IMG/VR virus record: IMGVR_UViG_3300030451_003654
Span: 22,861-86,860 of that record
Length of the DNA: 64,000 bases
Source: a virus
Reading direction: 5' to 3' (one strand)
Position 1 is the first letter of the stretch; every line of letters starts with the position of its first letter. Shown in pieces: positions 17,951 to 27,704 of this stretch. The translations under genes were made by a program, and so were the position numbers. The notes below the pieces were generated by a model, which saw only the letters and a program-made list of their open reading frames with translations, did no database searches and was not told the origin of the DNA.

Positions 17951-20221
17951 TCATGATTGCATAACCCAATGGGTAGTAGCATTCAATGTTCCAACTCTAA
18001 GAGGCATGATAGTAAAATCAACTTGTACAGGTCCTCTATCATCTTGAATGGGCCAAGTAGCCGCACTAATAAGATAATCATCGAATTCTAATCTAATCTG
18101 TTCACCGTTATCCTTTGTAAATAACAGTACTATTTTAGCGTTTGAGCCATCATCAGTTTCACCTAATGTAAATCTATGTGGACTTTGCCTTCTTAGTTCA
18201 TCAAAAATTCTTCTGTCTGTAACCAATGCTTGCATACTAATTTCGTATGTTCTTTGTCCAGGAACATATGATTTAATTTGCCTATTATATTGCCCAACAT
18301 ATCTTTTATCTGTAAGACTGTTTTGTACGCTAAGTGTAAAAGAAGAAACCTTTAGGAATTCTTGCCCAAATAAACTAATAGAACCATTAGAGAAAAAGAA
18401 TGGGTCAATAAATGATTGAGTAATATCACAATTTGTACCTGTTCCTCTACCTGTTTGTCCACCAAAGTTTAACAAATTCTTAAATTCTGAAGTATCGTTA
18501 TTTGTAGAATCATAACATTTACCTACATATCCGCCTTCCGCTTCAAAGACTCTCTTAACATTAAGATTTATAGTAGCCTTAACTTCTTCATTTTCATTTG
18601 CCGTTAATTGCATATCTGATACAACACAGCCTGGATATAATTGAGCATAAACACTTTCACTATATGAATTTCTATCAACCATTAAAGAACGACTTGTTCC
18701 ATCAAGTACTGAACCTTTTTGTGTTAGCATCTCTAAAGCAAAAGATGGTAGTTTGTTATCATTTCTTTCTCCAAAGGTATATGTAATTCCGTTATTTAAA
18801 GCACCATTATTTTCTGAAGGTAGTGTAACTAAATATGCTGAAGTGTTAGGAAGTAAAGGAGGACATAGTGTTTGTGTACCCTTTAATACTCTATGGAATT
18901 TACCATTTGATGAATGTCCACTTGATGCTCTATCTGTATCTGTGCCTGTATTTACACCTGCGTATAAAATGTGATTTGTTGGTGCTGAATCTACTGTTTG
19001 GAAATTATTAGTATGAGTTTTATCTCCACCATTGGTACTTGTAGCACTTGATAAATTACCAAACGCATAAAATAACCATGAACCATGATTTAGATTAACA
19101 TCAATACTTGCCGCACCTGCGGTTTCCATTCCTCTATATTGATAGGAGTAGTTTCTACTACCTGCTAATGAAAGATTCATTTGTTTTGTTTCTTGTTCAA
19201 TTTGTGGAATACCGATTGAGTTAGTTAATCCTACCCAATTATTAGATAATACTCTTGGTGAAACTTTGTAAAGTGCGGTAGCATCATCTCCATTTGATTG
19301 AATAGTTTTACCTAAGAAAATATGTTCAGTATCAGCAGGGTTATCGGTAGCAGCGATTAAAGCAACCTTAACTGATGGAGTAGAATCAAGAGAAATAACT
19401 CTACCTGCTTTTGTAGAAGAAGCCCCTACATCTGATGTATGAATACTTACCCAATCACCCGCAGTTAATGTACCTGTTAAATCTACTGAAGTATTAATAG
19501 TAGAAATTGTAACTGAAGCAAGTGTTGGAGTACCACTAACTGTTCCTAAAGAATTAGTAATAAGATGTAAATGTGTTGTAGATGTTGTAGGTTCAGTAAT
19601 TGTACTTGTTAGTGTACCACTTGTTGCTGATGTAATTACTCTACCTATTTCTACTCCTAATGAATTTCTAATAATATCTCCTACTACATATTTTTGTCCA
19701 TTACCGACAACAGAACCAAGTACTGCATCACCTTGATTTGTACTTGTTATAGCATTATCAATTAATTCATATGAGTGTGGTGCAGGAATAACTGAACCAT
19801 TGGCTTCTAAAATAATATAACCTCTTGGGTTTGAAGGTGTAGCATTTGTATCACTATTATATAATGAAGGATAATCAGCAATACTACCTGCAAAATAAAT
19901 TGCATCTGCATCATTACCTGCTACTATTGCACTAAATCTAAAAGTCGGTGCAGAACTATCATCAGAATAAAAGAATTTAGCAGTACAACCCGTATATAAA
20001 TCGGGTACTAATTCATAATAATCAGAAAACTTTTTAGTTGTTCCGACTGTTACATTTGTTCCATCTAACGCATATCCTAATGAATATTTAATTAAATGTG
20101 CTTTATTCGTTCCTGTTCTTCCTAAAGTTGGTCCTAAAGGCATATACCCTAAGAATAACTCGCTTTCTGGGGCTAAGGTAACCGATTGACCTGAACCCAT
20201 CCATACTTCTGTTGATACCAT
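17951..20221 (-). CDS. Major tail tube protein (large, 756 aa)
   Basis: The gene upstream of the tail chaperones is normally the tail tube. The last ~150 residues carry the tube-like pattern: FLKVSSFTLSVQNSLTDKRY, then TYEISMQALVTDRRIFDELR, then RLEFDDYLISAATWPIQ. The N-terminal ~150 residues and the Thr/Gly-rich middle (about residues 160-330, with beta-sandwich character) look like added domains. At 756 residues it is two to four times the usual length of 150-300. ACGGTGAAG precedes the ATG. It forms the hexameric rings of the tail tube; extra domains would decorate the outside of the tail. Confidence 0.7.
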   Translation of the reverse strand: MVSTEVWMGSGQSVTLAPESELFLGYMPLGPTLGRTGTNKAHLIKYSLGYALDGTNVTVGTTKKFSDYYELVPDLYTGCTAKFFYSDDSSAPTFRFSAIVAGNDADAIYFAGSIADYPSLYNSDTNATPSNPRGYIILEANGSVIPAPHSYELIDNAITSTNQGDAVLGSVVGNGQKYVVGDIIRNSLGVEIGRVITSATSGTLTSTITEPTTSTTHLHLITNSLGTVSGTPTLASVTISTINTSVDLTGTLTAGDWVSIHTSDVGASSTKAGRVISLDSTPSVKVALIAATDNPADTEHIFLGKTIQSNGDDATALYKVSPRVLSNNWVGLTNSIGIPQIEQETKQMNLSLAGSRNYSYQYRGMETAGAASIDVNLNHGSWLFYAFGNLSSATSTNGGDKTHTNNFQTVDSAPTNHILYAGVNTGTDTDRASSGHSSNGKFHRVLKGTQTLCPPLLPNTSAYLVTLPSENNGALNNGITYTFGERNDNKLPSFALEMLTQKGSVLDGTSRSLMVDRNSYSESVYAQLYPGCVVSDMQLTANENEEVKATINLNVKRVFEAEGGYVGKCYDSTNNDTSEFKNLLNFGGQTGRGTGTNCDITQSFIDPFFFSNGSISLFGQEFLKVSSFTLSVQNSLTDKRYVGQYNRQIKSYVPGQRTYEISMQALVTDRRIFDELRRQSPHRFTLGETDDGSNAKIVLLFTKDNGEQIRLEFDDYLISAATWPIQDDRGPVQVDFTIMPLRVGTLNATTHWVMQS

Positions 20222-20250
20222 TTTTCTTCACCGTTTTATTTTACTTTTCC

Positions 20251-20871
20251 CTAACAACCTACGGGGGATGCTAATCGTTTCATAACAACATTCACTTTAT
20301 ATCCAAAAATTCTATTCTTTTTATCATTACTTTCTGTTCTATCATTTACAGTTATCATATTGATATTTTCATAAATTGATGAGCCTGTCTTATTCCAACC
20401 TCTTCTCCTTTGCTCAAGTATATATCTTACAAGTAAATAAAGACTACGGATTCTTTCAACACCAAAATTACTTGTAGGAGAAACTCTTGTATCATCATTT
20501 AGAATCCTATCGTCTTGTCTTGTTCTAATACTAATTGACATATTATAAGTTTCATTTCTATAATCATGTGCGTATGATGGATAATCAATACTATTACCTG
20601 TTTCTGAAATTACTATAATATCTTTTGAATAAATATATGTATCAGCATTTGTAGATTCTTTTTTACTTGCAGTATTAATTCTATTACCGCCTCTTGACCT
20701 ACCTTTTGTATCTACTGTTCTACCTGCTGATAAATCTCTAATGTCCATAATAATTGGATGTACTGCATGAACATCAGCAATATCTCCACAACCACCTGAA
20801 ACTTTTAATGCGTCAATAGCATCATTCCAATTTGAATCTAATAAATCTACAAGATATTCAGTTTCACTCAC
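20251..20871 (-). CDS. Tail terminator / completion protein candidate
   Basis: A 206-residue protein read from GTG 20871 (MSETEYLVDLLDSNWNDA), with AGGTG upstream; a longer read from 20883 overlaps the previous gene more. The pattern, with an N-terminal helix, then HPIIMDIRD, then a core with SISIRTRQDD and RSLYLLVRYILEQRRRGW, is consistent with tail terminator proteins that cap the tail tube and contact the neck. Position between connector and tail tube supports this. No catalytic motif is seen. Assignment is from synteny and overall shape. Confidence 0.55.
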   Translation of the reverse strand: MSETEYLVDLLDSNWNDAIDALKVSGGCGDIADVHAVHPIIMDIRDLSAGRTVDTKGRSRGGNRINTASKKESTNADTYIYSKDIIVISETGNSIDYPSYAHDYRNETYNMSISIRTRQDDRILNDDTRVSPTSNFGVERIRSLYLLVRYILEQRRRGWNKTGSSIYENINMITVNDRTESNDKKNRIFGYKVNVVMKRLASPVGC

Positions 20872-21082
20872 CAAACATAACACCTACCATTTCTTCAAAT
20901 AATGCTTTTTCTATTTCTTGCTTAACAATTTTTTCAACAATATTATCGGACATTTTTTCTCCTAAATATTCTTGAGTAATATCTTGCAAGTCTTGATTAT
21001 CGCTTATAATTTTTTCAACACGAGTTGGAATAGAATTAATTAAAGCCCTAACTTTATCAGACTGTTCCTTCGTAAATACCAT
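20864..21082 (-). CDS. Small helical neck/head-closure module protein (72 aa)
   Basis: A 72-residue, mostly helical acidic protein (MVFTKEQSDKVRALIN..., ending MVGVMFGE). The start at 21082 is favoured by AGTGATTGAG just upstream, within the stop region of the connector gene. It overlaps both neighbours by a few bases and so is translationally coupled to them. It sits where head-closure or neck proteins are found, but the sequence gives no motif, so the role is unknown. Confidence 0.5.
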   Translation of the reverse strand: MVFTKEQSDKVRALINSIPTRVEKIISDNQDLQDITQEYLGEKMSDNIVEKIVKQEIEKALFEEMVGVMFGE

Positions 21083-21083
21083 C

Positions 21084-22184
21084 TCAATCACTATCTATCA
21101 AATATATTAAGCGTTTCTTCATATTTAAAATCTTCTCAACATCAGCCCTGTATGTATCAAATTTAGTTTTAATATCTAATCCTGATTGTTGATTTTCTCC
21201 TAATAAGATAGTATTATCATCTGATGACATTAATTCACAACAAACTAATTTAGTTGCCGCTTCTGTAATTACTGCTGGAACAGTTTGTTTTCCTGTTTGA
21301 TAAGTACATCTTAGAGAATGTTTAACTTGTAATGGATATGTACTTTTAAAGAATACAGTACCTGTTGCATTATCTATCCACCAATCATTATCTCTTCCAA
21401 TATTTTCATTATCTTTAAAATCTTCTTTTGTAATACCTGAACCATTAACTGTAATAGTACAATTTTTACCATCATCAGAAGGTAATAAAGAAGAGATAAC
21501 AATTGAATTATCATCTTCTAAAGAAGCGTAAAAGAATTTACTAATATTACTACCTGCACTTCCTTGAAAAGATTTCTTTCCATTTTGTCCTGTAAAATCT
21601 CTTGTATTAGCAGGGGCTTGTTCATTTATTAAATAAACTAATTCTTGAGCAGTTGTATTATTTCCAAATTGATTATTAAAACAACCTGCATTATTAGGAT
21701 GCGTTAGTAATGTAAATGTTTCACCACTATTAGGTAATTGTAATACTACATTTGTAATTGAAGTAAAATCTGTAATATTAACTTTACAAGTAGCACCTGC
21801 TAACTCTTCCCAAACATCTCCTTTCCAAGCACAAAGTCTTATTACTTTTCTTACATCTTCTCTATTTAATCTAACAAAACCGACATAATCTGTATATCTA
21901 CTTGTAGCACTATTATATCTGTACATTCTATTAAAATCTAAATCAAAATCTTTCATTTCATCTTCAATAATAGATGGTCGCCAAGATTGCTTTGTATATT
22001 CATCAATATAATCTTCAGCGTATCTAATTAACTCTCCAATATTTGCAAGAGTAGGAATTGTATCAGTTGTAAAAGGTGCTATTCCTAATAAATCACAAAT
22101 TTTTGTCATGTTAGTATAATGTCCTATACCACCGTCATAATCAAGTGAGTTAATTGCTGTATCTGATGGTCTTATAATACTCAT
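21084..22184 (-). CDS. Head-tail connector (adaptor) protein
   Basis: A 366-residue protein. The N-terminal ~110 residues contain helices typical of gp6/gp15-type adaptors (KICDLLGIAPFT, LIRYAEDYIDEYTKQSWRP). They include the common pattern in which a tail of YIDEYT(K/N)xxW lies in the adaptor fold. A central ~170-residue beta insertion (IVLQLPNSGETFTLLT, DDGKNCTITVNGSG) interrupts it, and the C-terminal helices resume (VITEAATKLVCCELMSSDD). It would form the ring below the portal. Start overlaps the previous stop as TAATG, with GGCGGTG upstream. Confidence 0.65.
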   Translation of the reverse strand: MSIIRPSDTAINSLDYDGGIGHYTNMTKICDLLGIAPFTTDTIPTLANIGELIRYAEDYIDEYTKQSWRPSIIEDEMKDFDLDFNRMYRYNSATSRYTDYVGFVRLNREDVRKVIRLCAWKGDVWEELAGATCKVNITDFTSITNVVLQLPNSGETFTLLTHPNNAGCFNNQFGNNTTAQELVYLINEQAPANTRDFTGQNGKKSFQGSAGSNISKFFYASLEDDNSIVISSLLPSDDGKNCTITVNGSGITKEDFKDNENIGRDNDWWIDNATGTVFFKSTYPLQVKHSLRCTYQTGKQTVPAVITEAATKLVCCELMSSDDNTILLGENQQSGLDIKTKFDTYRADVEKILNMKKRLIYLIDSD

Positions 22185-25100
22185 TATCGCACCGCCTGTA
22201 TAAGTACATTCATTCTACTTCTAATGTTTTCAACAAATTCTAATCTATCGGGGTCAGTATTTTCTCCTCTTAATGCGTCATCTTGTATTCTTCCCGTTGG
22301 TGTTACTCTTTTATTTCCTATTTTTCTTTTTTGGTCGGGTCTTAAACCTGTACCTGAAACTTTAGGCATAATAAATGATTTAGACCTACCTCTTTCAATT
22401 TTATATCCTACATATGATTCAGCCTTTGATTCCCATAAAACTTGCCCTTTTAATAATAATTTACTTTTAGCATAGTCAATTTGTACTTCCATATCTTTAA
22501 TTTCAATTGATACTTTACCATTTCTACCATCGTTAAATGCTTTATTTTTTGACAAATCTTCTGATAAACCCTTTCTTAAATCTAAAGCATTTAGTAATCT
22601 ATACATATCTGCTCTTTCAGGCTTCTTAAATTTACTGTCCTGTCTTTTATTATTCCAATGTTCTTCGATTAGTAATCTTTCTTCTTTAATATCTTCTTTA
22701 AGTTTAGACATATCATTTACAAAATTACCTTCTTCATCTTTTTCTTCATCTATTTGACTAATTAGATTTTGTAGATTATCCATATCATATTCTACCATTT
22801 CTCCCCACTCATTTAGAATAGTACCAAATTTATCTGTTGAAATATTAATATCTCTTGTATCATTTACAATTCTTAACTCTCTTCTAAGTAAAGTTAATCT
22901 ATTATCTAAATTAGAAGTCATTGTATCATATTTAATTAAATCTTGTAATCCATTTAAAAATTCTTCTTCTTTCATTAATTCAAATGTTTTACCTGTTGTT
23001 AAATCATCAAAGTCTTCTAATGATTCATCTACCATCATCTGTTGTCCTGCTGTTTCACCTTCAGTACCCTGCATAGCATCTTCGGCTTCTCTTTGTTCTT
23101 GTTCGGCTTCTTCAAGTCTTTCTTGTTGTATTCTTAACTTTGCTGATTCTTGAGCCGCTTGTTCTCTAAATTCTTCTTCGGTTAAATCATCTTCATCGTT
23201 TGCTTCATCTAACGCTTCAATTAATTCTTCGTTTTCCATAGCAAAATTAATAACTTTATTCATTGTCTTTTGGAAAATTGTTAATTTATTAATAAAATTA
23301 TCAGTCTTTTTTAAAGAAAAATCTTCTACTAAATTTTTTCTTAATTCATCTACTGTAAATTTAAAAGAACCATTGTCTTTTAAGTAAGATGAAGGTGTAA
23401 AATCTGATAAATCAATAATGTCTTCTTTTTCAAGTCTTTCGTTTTGTAATTCTTTAAGATTACTAATTATACCTGCGACCATTTCCATATCACCAATTAA
23501 ATTAGAAGTAATATATTTTTTAACTTTATTTTCTAATCTTTCTTGTGTGGAAGTAGTTTTTGCTCTATAAAAATTAGTTAAAACATCTCTAATCATTTTC
23601 CATTGATAATCTCCACTAATTCCAGGTAATTTTTTTACTATATCTTTAGGTATATTACCTGTATAATTAATTATAACTTTACCTTCTTTATTAATTTGTT
23701 TATCTATTACTGATTCAGAATTAATAATATCTCTTGATGCACCACCTATTGTTCTTGCATATCCTGATTCAAAATCAACTGCCCTTTTCTTAATTTCAAT
23801 AGGTAATTTAAATTTAGTTTTATTAGTTTCTACTTCTTCTAATCTAACATTAATATTATCAGGATTAACAAATGAATCTAAAATAAATTCTTCAATTGTA
23901 TCTCTACTCATTTTAACAGGTCTATCTGATAAATCGTCTTTATCTCTTTCTTCTAATGTAACTGTTTCAATTGTAAATTTGGCTTGTGCATTTATAAGCG
24001 GTTGAAGATTTTGCTTCTGCCACATATTTAATGCTCTATCTAATAATCTTACGACTGTTTTTATGTCTTTTTCTTTTATAAATTTAACAAAACCTTTTTG
24101 GTCTGTTATTTCATCTAATTCTTCATTACTAAATGTAATAGGATATGGAATTTGTTGTAGTAATTCTAACAATGGAGGTTTAATCTCATTACCTTTATCG
24201 TCTTTACCAATAGTAATTAGTTTATCTATCTGTACATTAATATCTAATTCTTCTTTCCCTTCGTTAATACCTGTTAATTTACTTTCTACAATTAATGGTA
24301 CTGCTAATAATTTTAAATATGTGGCTTCTCTATTTTTTACTTCTGTTTCAAATTGATTATATGATAATTCTTTACCTGTTATCATACTATATTTTGTATT
24401 GTATAAAGACTCATCTATTGTCTTTTCTACATTTTCAATTAGAATGCCTAAAGCAACCTTTTCTTCATTTGTTTGTGGTTCTAATGTAACTGCTGAATAA
24501 AATCCTTCTACTTCAGGACTATTTTCAATAACTTGTCTTAATGTAATATCATCATTATACATTGTTTTTAACTGCTCATCAAATTTTACTCTTGTAATTT
24601 CAATAGAAGATTGAAGGTCTCTAATTTTCTTTGTAAATGCGCCCTTTGCAGCACCTGTGGCTTTATCTCTTTCTAATTTAAGAGCCTGTAATTCATTCTT
24701 TCCTTCAATAAGCAAATTTCTTGCGACATTATACTCTTCTGTATTTTTTACATTTAGACCTCTTTTATTGGCTTTAAATTGTCTTCCATATGAAACTTCA
24801 AAACTTTTAAAATTACCATCTTTATCTTTAATCTCAATTGTTCTATCTGAAAATTTTAATTCTTTGGGTTGTTCTTCACCTTCTACTTGTTGATAATATC
24901 TATTATTATTTAAATCTCTCAACTTAGTATCTAATAGTATATCAATTGCTTCTTTATTAATACTATTAAATGTTTCTAAATCCCAAGCATCTTTAAAAGT
25001 AGGATTATTATCCCACTTCTTTTTACTTCGCATCCAACGGATTAAACCTGCTCTAATTCTTTTTTGCATTCCTATTTTAGATTGGTCTTGAGGAATAATA

Positions 25101-25195
25101 AACTGATAAAAAAATTCTAAAGCAGTATCTACATTCCACTTAGTACCATCTTCAAAGTTATCTACTCCACGAAAAGAGCCTACTTCTGTTTCCAT
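22184..25195 (-). CDS. Large acidic head-module protein of unknown function (1003 aa)
   Basis: I do not recognise this protein. It is rich in Glu, Lys and Asp, mostly helical, with coiled-coil-like stretches around residues 150-230 (ERDKATGAAKGAFTKKIRD) and about 690-730 (AAQESAKLRIQQERLEEAEQ). The C-terminal ~120 residues (IEIKDMEVQIDYAKSKLLLK, YKIERGRSKSFIMPKVSG) look more globular and basic. It sits between decoration proteins and the connector. It could be a minor capsid, inner-core or head-vertex protein. It shares a size class and composition with 32296-34803, 40100-42676 and 42676-44796, but I see no convincing alignment between them. Confidence 0.75.
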   Translation of the reverse strand: METEVGSFRGVDNFEDGTKWNVDTALEFFYQFIIPQDQSKIGMQKRIRAGLIRWMRSKKKWDNNPTFKDAWDLETFNSINKEAIDILLDTKLRDLNNNRYYQQVEGEEQPKELKFSDRTIEIKDKDGNFKSFEVSYGRQFKANKRGLNVKNTEEYNVARNLLIEGKNELQALKLERDKATGAAKGAFTKKIRDLQSSIEITRVKFDEQLKTMYNDDITLRQVIENSPEVEGFYSAVTLEPQTNEEKVALGILIENVEKTIDESLYNTKYSMITGKELSYNQFETEVKNREATYLKLLAVPLIVESKLTGINEGKEELDINVQIDKLITIGKDDKGNEIKPPLLELLQQIPYPITFSNEELDEITDQKGFVKFIKEKDIKTVVRLLDRALNMWQKQNLQPLINAQAKFTIETVTLEERDKDDLSDRPVKMSRDTIEEFILDSFVNPDNINVRLEEVETNKTKFKLPIEIKKRAVDFESGYARTIGGASRDIINSESVIDKQINKEGKVIINYTGNIPKDIVKKLPGISGDYQWKMIRDVLTNFYRAKTTSTQERLENKVKKYITSNLIGDMEMVAGIISNLKELQNERLEKEDIIDLSDFTPSSYLKDNGSFKFTVDELRKNLVEDFSLKKTDNFINKLTIFQKTMNKVINFAMENEELIEALDEANDEDDLTEEEFREQAAQESAKLRIQQERLEEAEQEQREAEDAMQGTEGETAGQQMMVDESLEDFDDLTTGKTFELMKEEEFLNGLQDLIKYDTMTSNLDNRLTLLRRELRIVNDTRDINISTDKFGTILNEWGEMVEYDMDNLQNLISQIDEEKDEEGNFVNDMSKLKEDIKEERLLIEEHWNNKRQDSKFKKPERADMYRLLNALDLRKGLSEDLSKNKAFNDGRNGKVSIEIKDMEVQIDYAKSKLLLKGQVLWESKAESYVGYKIERGRSKSFIMPKVSGTGLRPDQKRKIGNKRVTPTGRIQDDALRGENTDPDRLEFVENIRSRMNVLIQAVR

Positions 25196-25207
25196 TATTT
25201 ACACCCC

Positions 25208-25519
25208 TCAAGAGTGTAAAACAAACATTTCAAGTCCTGTCCAATCATCACATTCAATTCTTAGACCACTTCTACAAAGAATACCATCAGTATAATGTTT
25301 TTGTTCTGATATATTTGCTAATAATCCTGCATCAAAACTATATCTTGCTATTAAATTAGTAGTGCCTGTTCCTGTATTATCAGCATAAACTGAAATTACT
25401 CTTGTAGCACCTGCGGCTAATGCACCTGTTGGAGTTAAAATAAAACCATTATAGACACATGGACTTGCTGATTGAACATTAGTATCGCCTGTTATTCTTG
25501 TACTTTGAATTCTTCCCAT
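25208..25519 (-). CDS. Capsid decoration-like small beta protein (103 aa)
   Basis: A 103-residue, Thr/Gly/Ala-rich protein (TRITGDTNVQSASPCVYNG, AAGATRVISVYADNTGTG). It is predicted beta-rich with no enzyme motif. It lies two genes downstream of the capsid protein block, a usual place for head decoration or stabilising proteins. AAGGTG precedes its ATG, and a stem-loop (25550-25582) separates it from the preceding gene. It contains three cysteines. A role on the capsid surface is an inference from position. Confidence 0.5.
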   Translation of the reverse strand: MGRIQSTRITGDTNVQSASPCVYNGFILTPTGALAAGATRVISVYADNTGTGTTNLIARYSFDAGLLANISEQKHYTDGILCRSGLRIECDDWTGLEMFVLHS

Positions 25520-25549
25520 TGTAAAACACCTTCTCGGTAAAAGAAATGA

Positions 25550-25582
25550 GAGAGGTCGCCACTAATAAAAGTAGCGACTCTC
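25550..25582 (-). terminator. Stem-loop between capsid/decoration genes and downstream genes
   Basis: Within a 90-base gap, bases around 25550-25562 pair with 25571-25582 (GAGAGTCGC against GCGACCTCTC, one bulge, ~10-base loop). A partly T-rich stretch (ATTTCTTTTACC) follows on the - strand. It lies just downstream of the highly expressed head genes, so it could act as a partial terminator or an mRNA-stabilising 3' structure that lowers expression of the tail genes. It could also be an RNase processing site. Confidence 0.5.
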
Positions 25583-25609
25583 CCTCAAATCAATTTTAGC
25601 ATTTACTAA

Positions 25610-25948
25610 TTACTCTTCTTCATCAGATAGCAAAGAAATTAGTACAGATTTGTTATCAAAAGCCTTGTATTCAAGACCTCTTTCATCACAAAGAGCCTGT
25701 AATTCTTTCTTTGTTAGTGTAGATAAATCAACTACTTCATCAACAACTTCAACTGTTTCTTCTACAACTTCTTCAATTGTTTCTTCCACAACTTCTACTG
25801 TTTCAGTATTTTCTTCACCTTCAATTTCCCAACCATCTGCACCTGTTATTTTTAGAACCATCTGAGCATTTGCTTCTACCCAAACACCATTAGGAAACTC
25901 TCTTCCATAAAGGCGAGCAAAACCTAAAGTATATCTAATTCTTGGCAT
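25610..25948 (-). CDS. Virion-associated protein with C-terminal HeH/SAP-like helix-extension-helix
   Basis: A 112-residue protein in three parts. A beta-like head (MPRIRYTLGFARLYG... to about residue 40) comes first. A very acidic Val/Glu repeat linker follows at residues about 45-72 (repeats of E-E-V-V-E-E). The C-terminal module DLSTLTKKELQALCDERGLE matches the HeH/LEM/Rho-N-like small domain common in phage head proteins. Such domains can bind nucleic acid or protein. Gene position next to the capsid genes suggests a head-associated role, perhaps a head-tail adaptor or completion protein. GAGGTGA precedes the ATG. Confidence 0.65.
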   Translation of the reverse strand: MPRIRYTLGFARLYGREFPNGVWVEANAQMVLKITGADGWEIEGEENTETVEVVEETIEEVVEETVEVVDEVVDLSTLTKKELQALCDERGLEYKAFDNKSVLISLLSDEEE

Positions 25949-25958
25949 TTAATTCACC

Positions 25959-26330
25959 TCAAATTTGTCCGTGTACTCTTACTCTAAGATTAGTATTAGT
26001 AATATCTGTATTATCAGCAGTAGCATTTGTTCCATCAAGAGAAGTAAAAGATAGTAAAAAACCATCTTTAACTATATTTACTCCATCCATTCTGTAATAA
26101 CTACCATCACCTAATATCTTAGTGCTAACCAAATAATCAGCAGGTCTATTTGTTCCTAAAATATGTACTGCACTAACAGAAGATAATCCTAAACTGCTTA
26201 AAAGTATAGGTTCTCCACCATCTCCAACTGTATCTACTGCAATTAAAGCATCTACTACATATTCAGTTCCAACAACTCTCGGTGCATCAGAACCCAAATG
26301 GTCTGCAATTAATGTTATTGTATGTGCCAT
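25959..26330 (-). CDS. Capsid decoration/stabilisation protein candidate (123 aa)
   Basis: A 123-residue protein, rich in beta-branched residues, Asp, Gly and Thr (LLSSLGLSSVSAVHILG, VKDGFLLSFTSLDGTNA). It lies directly after the major capsid gene, where decoration proteins such as gpD- or Hoc-like subunits are usually encoded. No cysteine or catalytic motif is present. AGGTGATGAAAA precedes the start, a strong ribosome-binding site as expected for an abundant structural protein. The assignment is by position. Confidence 0.55.
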   Translation of the reverse strand: MAHTITLIADHLGSDAPRVVGTEYVVDALIAVDTVGDGGEPILLSSLGLSSVSAVHILGTNRPADYLVSTKILGDGSYYRMDGVNIVKDGFLLSFTSLDGTNATADNTDITNTNLRVRVHGQI

Positions 26331-26360
26331 TTTTCATCACCTATTAATTAATTAAAAACC

Positions 26361-27668
26361 TCAAGATAGGTTAGTAATCTTTCCTTGTGCTTTCAAGAAT
26401 GTACAAACAACTTCACCAATGGTTCGGTACATACCCTTGTTTCTAAGTCCATCAACCGAGAATGGGTCGCCCGAATCAATACCTGTTTCAAAGTATTCAG
26501 TTGGCTTCAAAGTAGCAAAGTGAATATGGTCTGTATCAAGAATGAAAATATCACTCAATCCACTACCTGTTCCTGTGCTTCCCATTTCCTTACAAGGAAT
26601 AATAGGAATGTCATGATAAGTAGCAACCTTAAATCCAACTTCTCTACCCTTTACACCTTTAATACCATTTACAGTAGGTAGTACTTCAGTTCTTCCCATG
26701 AATCTTTCTTGAGATTGTAGAAGTTCTCCCAATGCTTGAATTGTATCATATCCTGTTAGAATAACCTTTGGAGAAGCACCACGAATTTGCAATTCTCTTA
26801 GAGCAGTATTTAGCAAGTTAAGAGTTAGTGGTCTTCTTGTTGTAGCATCAGCAGAAGAATCTACAAATGCACCCATCCAAGCATTATTAGCCGCAACTGT
26901 TCTATCTTTTCCATATAGAGTCTTCATTTCTGTTGGTAGAGCACCTGCAAATAGATTTCCGCCATCAGCAGCCTCTAATTCTGTCTTGTTAGTTACAATT
27001 TCATATAGAGATTTTAGGTTGTTTGTTCCAACATAATTTCCTGAACCATCAGTCTTAGATTCCAATGGAGTTAGAAGCATATGATTCATCATTTCAGCGT
27101 GTGTAACACCAACTTCTTCTCTATAAGCAGCCATAATATCACCAATTCCATCATCAATCTTTGCCATTGCAGCAGCCAATTCAGAAACTTCAAATTGATG
27201 TGCAATAGTTTTAGGAGAAACATATAGTGTTTCATACTTTGGTGCAATTGGGGCAAATGCAGTTGCATCGTTAGTAGTAAATGATGCGTTTTCAGCAACA
27301 CCACCAATCAAATCTTCTGTTAGAGAACCTTGATTTGTACCACCTGTAATATTAAGAATATCTCCACTACCACCAATTGCTCTTTCAATCATGACTCTCC
27401 AGCCGCTTGACTGATATGGCTTCTTTGGTAGCATAGCGAATGCATTAATTTCACGGTTTAGCATAGACCAAACTTTTTGTCCATATACTAAATTATATAG
27501 AGCCTGATTGCTTTGTGAAAATGCACCACTACTTGAATCAGTATGCAATCCTCTTGTTACTCCAACGCCTCCCGATTGTCCTGTTGATGCTTTCAAAAGA
27601 CTATTACCACCAAAAGAACCGTAGGTTGCTCTTTCTAAATCTGCTATTGTTCTAATTTTTAAACTCAT
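26361..27668 (-). CDS. Major capsid protein, HK97 fold
   Basis: A 435-residue protein following the protease-scaffold gene. It contains capsid-like segments: KVWSMLNREINAFAMLPKKP near residue 60, a long E-loop-like region and spine helix (EVGVTHAEMMNHMLLTPLES), and a P-domain/A-domain ending in GMYRTIGEVVCTFLKAQGKI. The N-terminal ~55 residues are probably a delta-type or cleaved arm and contain NSLLKAST (residues 22-29), a candidate protease site. ATG 27668 is chosen over the GTG 27677 because AAGGAAGTG lies six bases before it. The same initiation sequence is found at the internal scaffold start. Confidence 0.9.
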   Translation of the reverse strand: MSLKIRTIADLERATYGSFGGNSLLKASTGQSGGVGVTRGLHTDSSSGAFSQSNQALYNLVYGQKVWSMLNREINAFAMLPKKPYQSSGWRVMIERAIGGSGDILNITGGTNQGSLTEDLIGGVAENASFTTNDATAFAPIAPKYETLYVSPKTIAHQFEVSELAAAMAKIDDGIGDIMAAYREEVGVTHAEMMNHMLLTPLESKTDGSGNYVGTNNLKSLYEIVTNKTELEAADGGNLFAGALPTEMKTLYGKDRTVAANNAWMGAFVDSSADATTRRPLTLNLLNTALRELQIRGASPKVILTGYDTIQALGELLQSQERFMGRTEVLPTVNGIKGVKGREVGFKVATYHDIPIIPCKEMGSTGTGSGLSDIFILDTDHIHFATLKPTEYFETGIDSGDPFSVDGLRNKGMYRTIGEVVCTFLKAQGKITNLS

Positions 27669-27704
27669 ATTTTTCACTTCCTTTATTTTGTGATTCTAAT
27701 AGAA

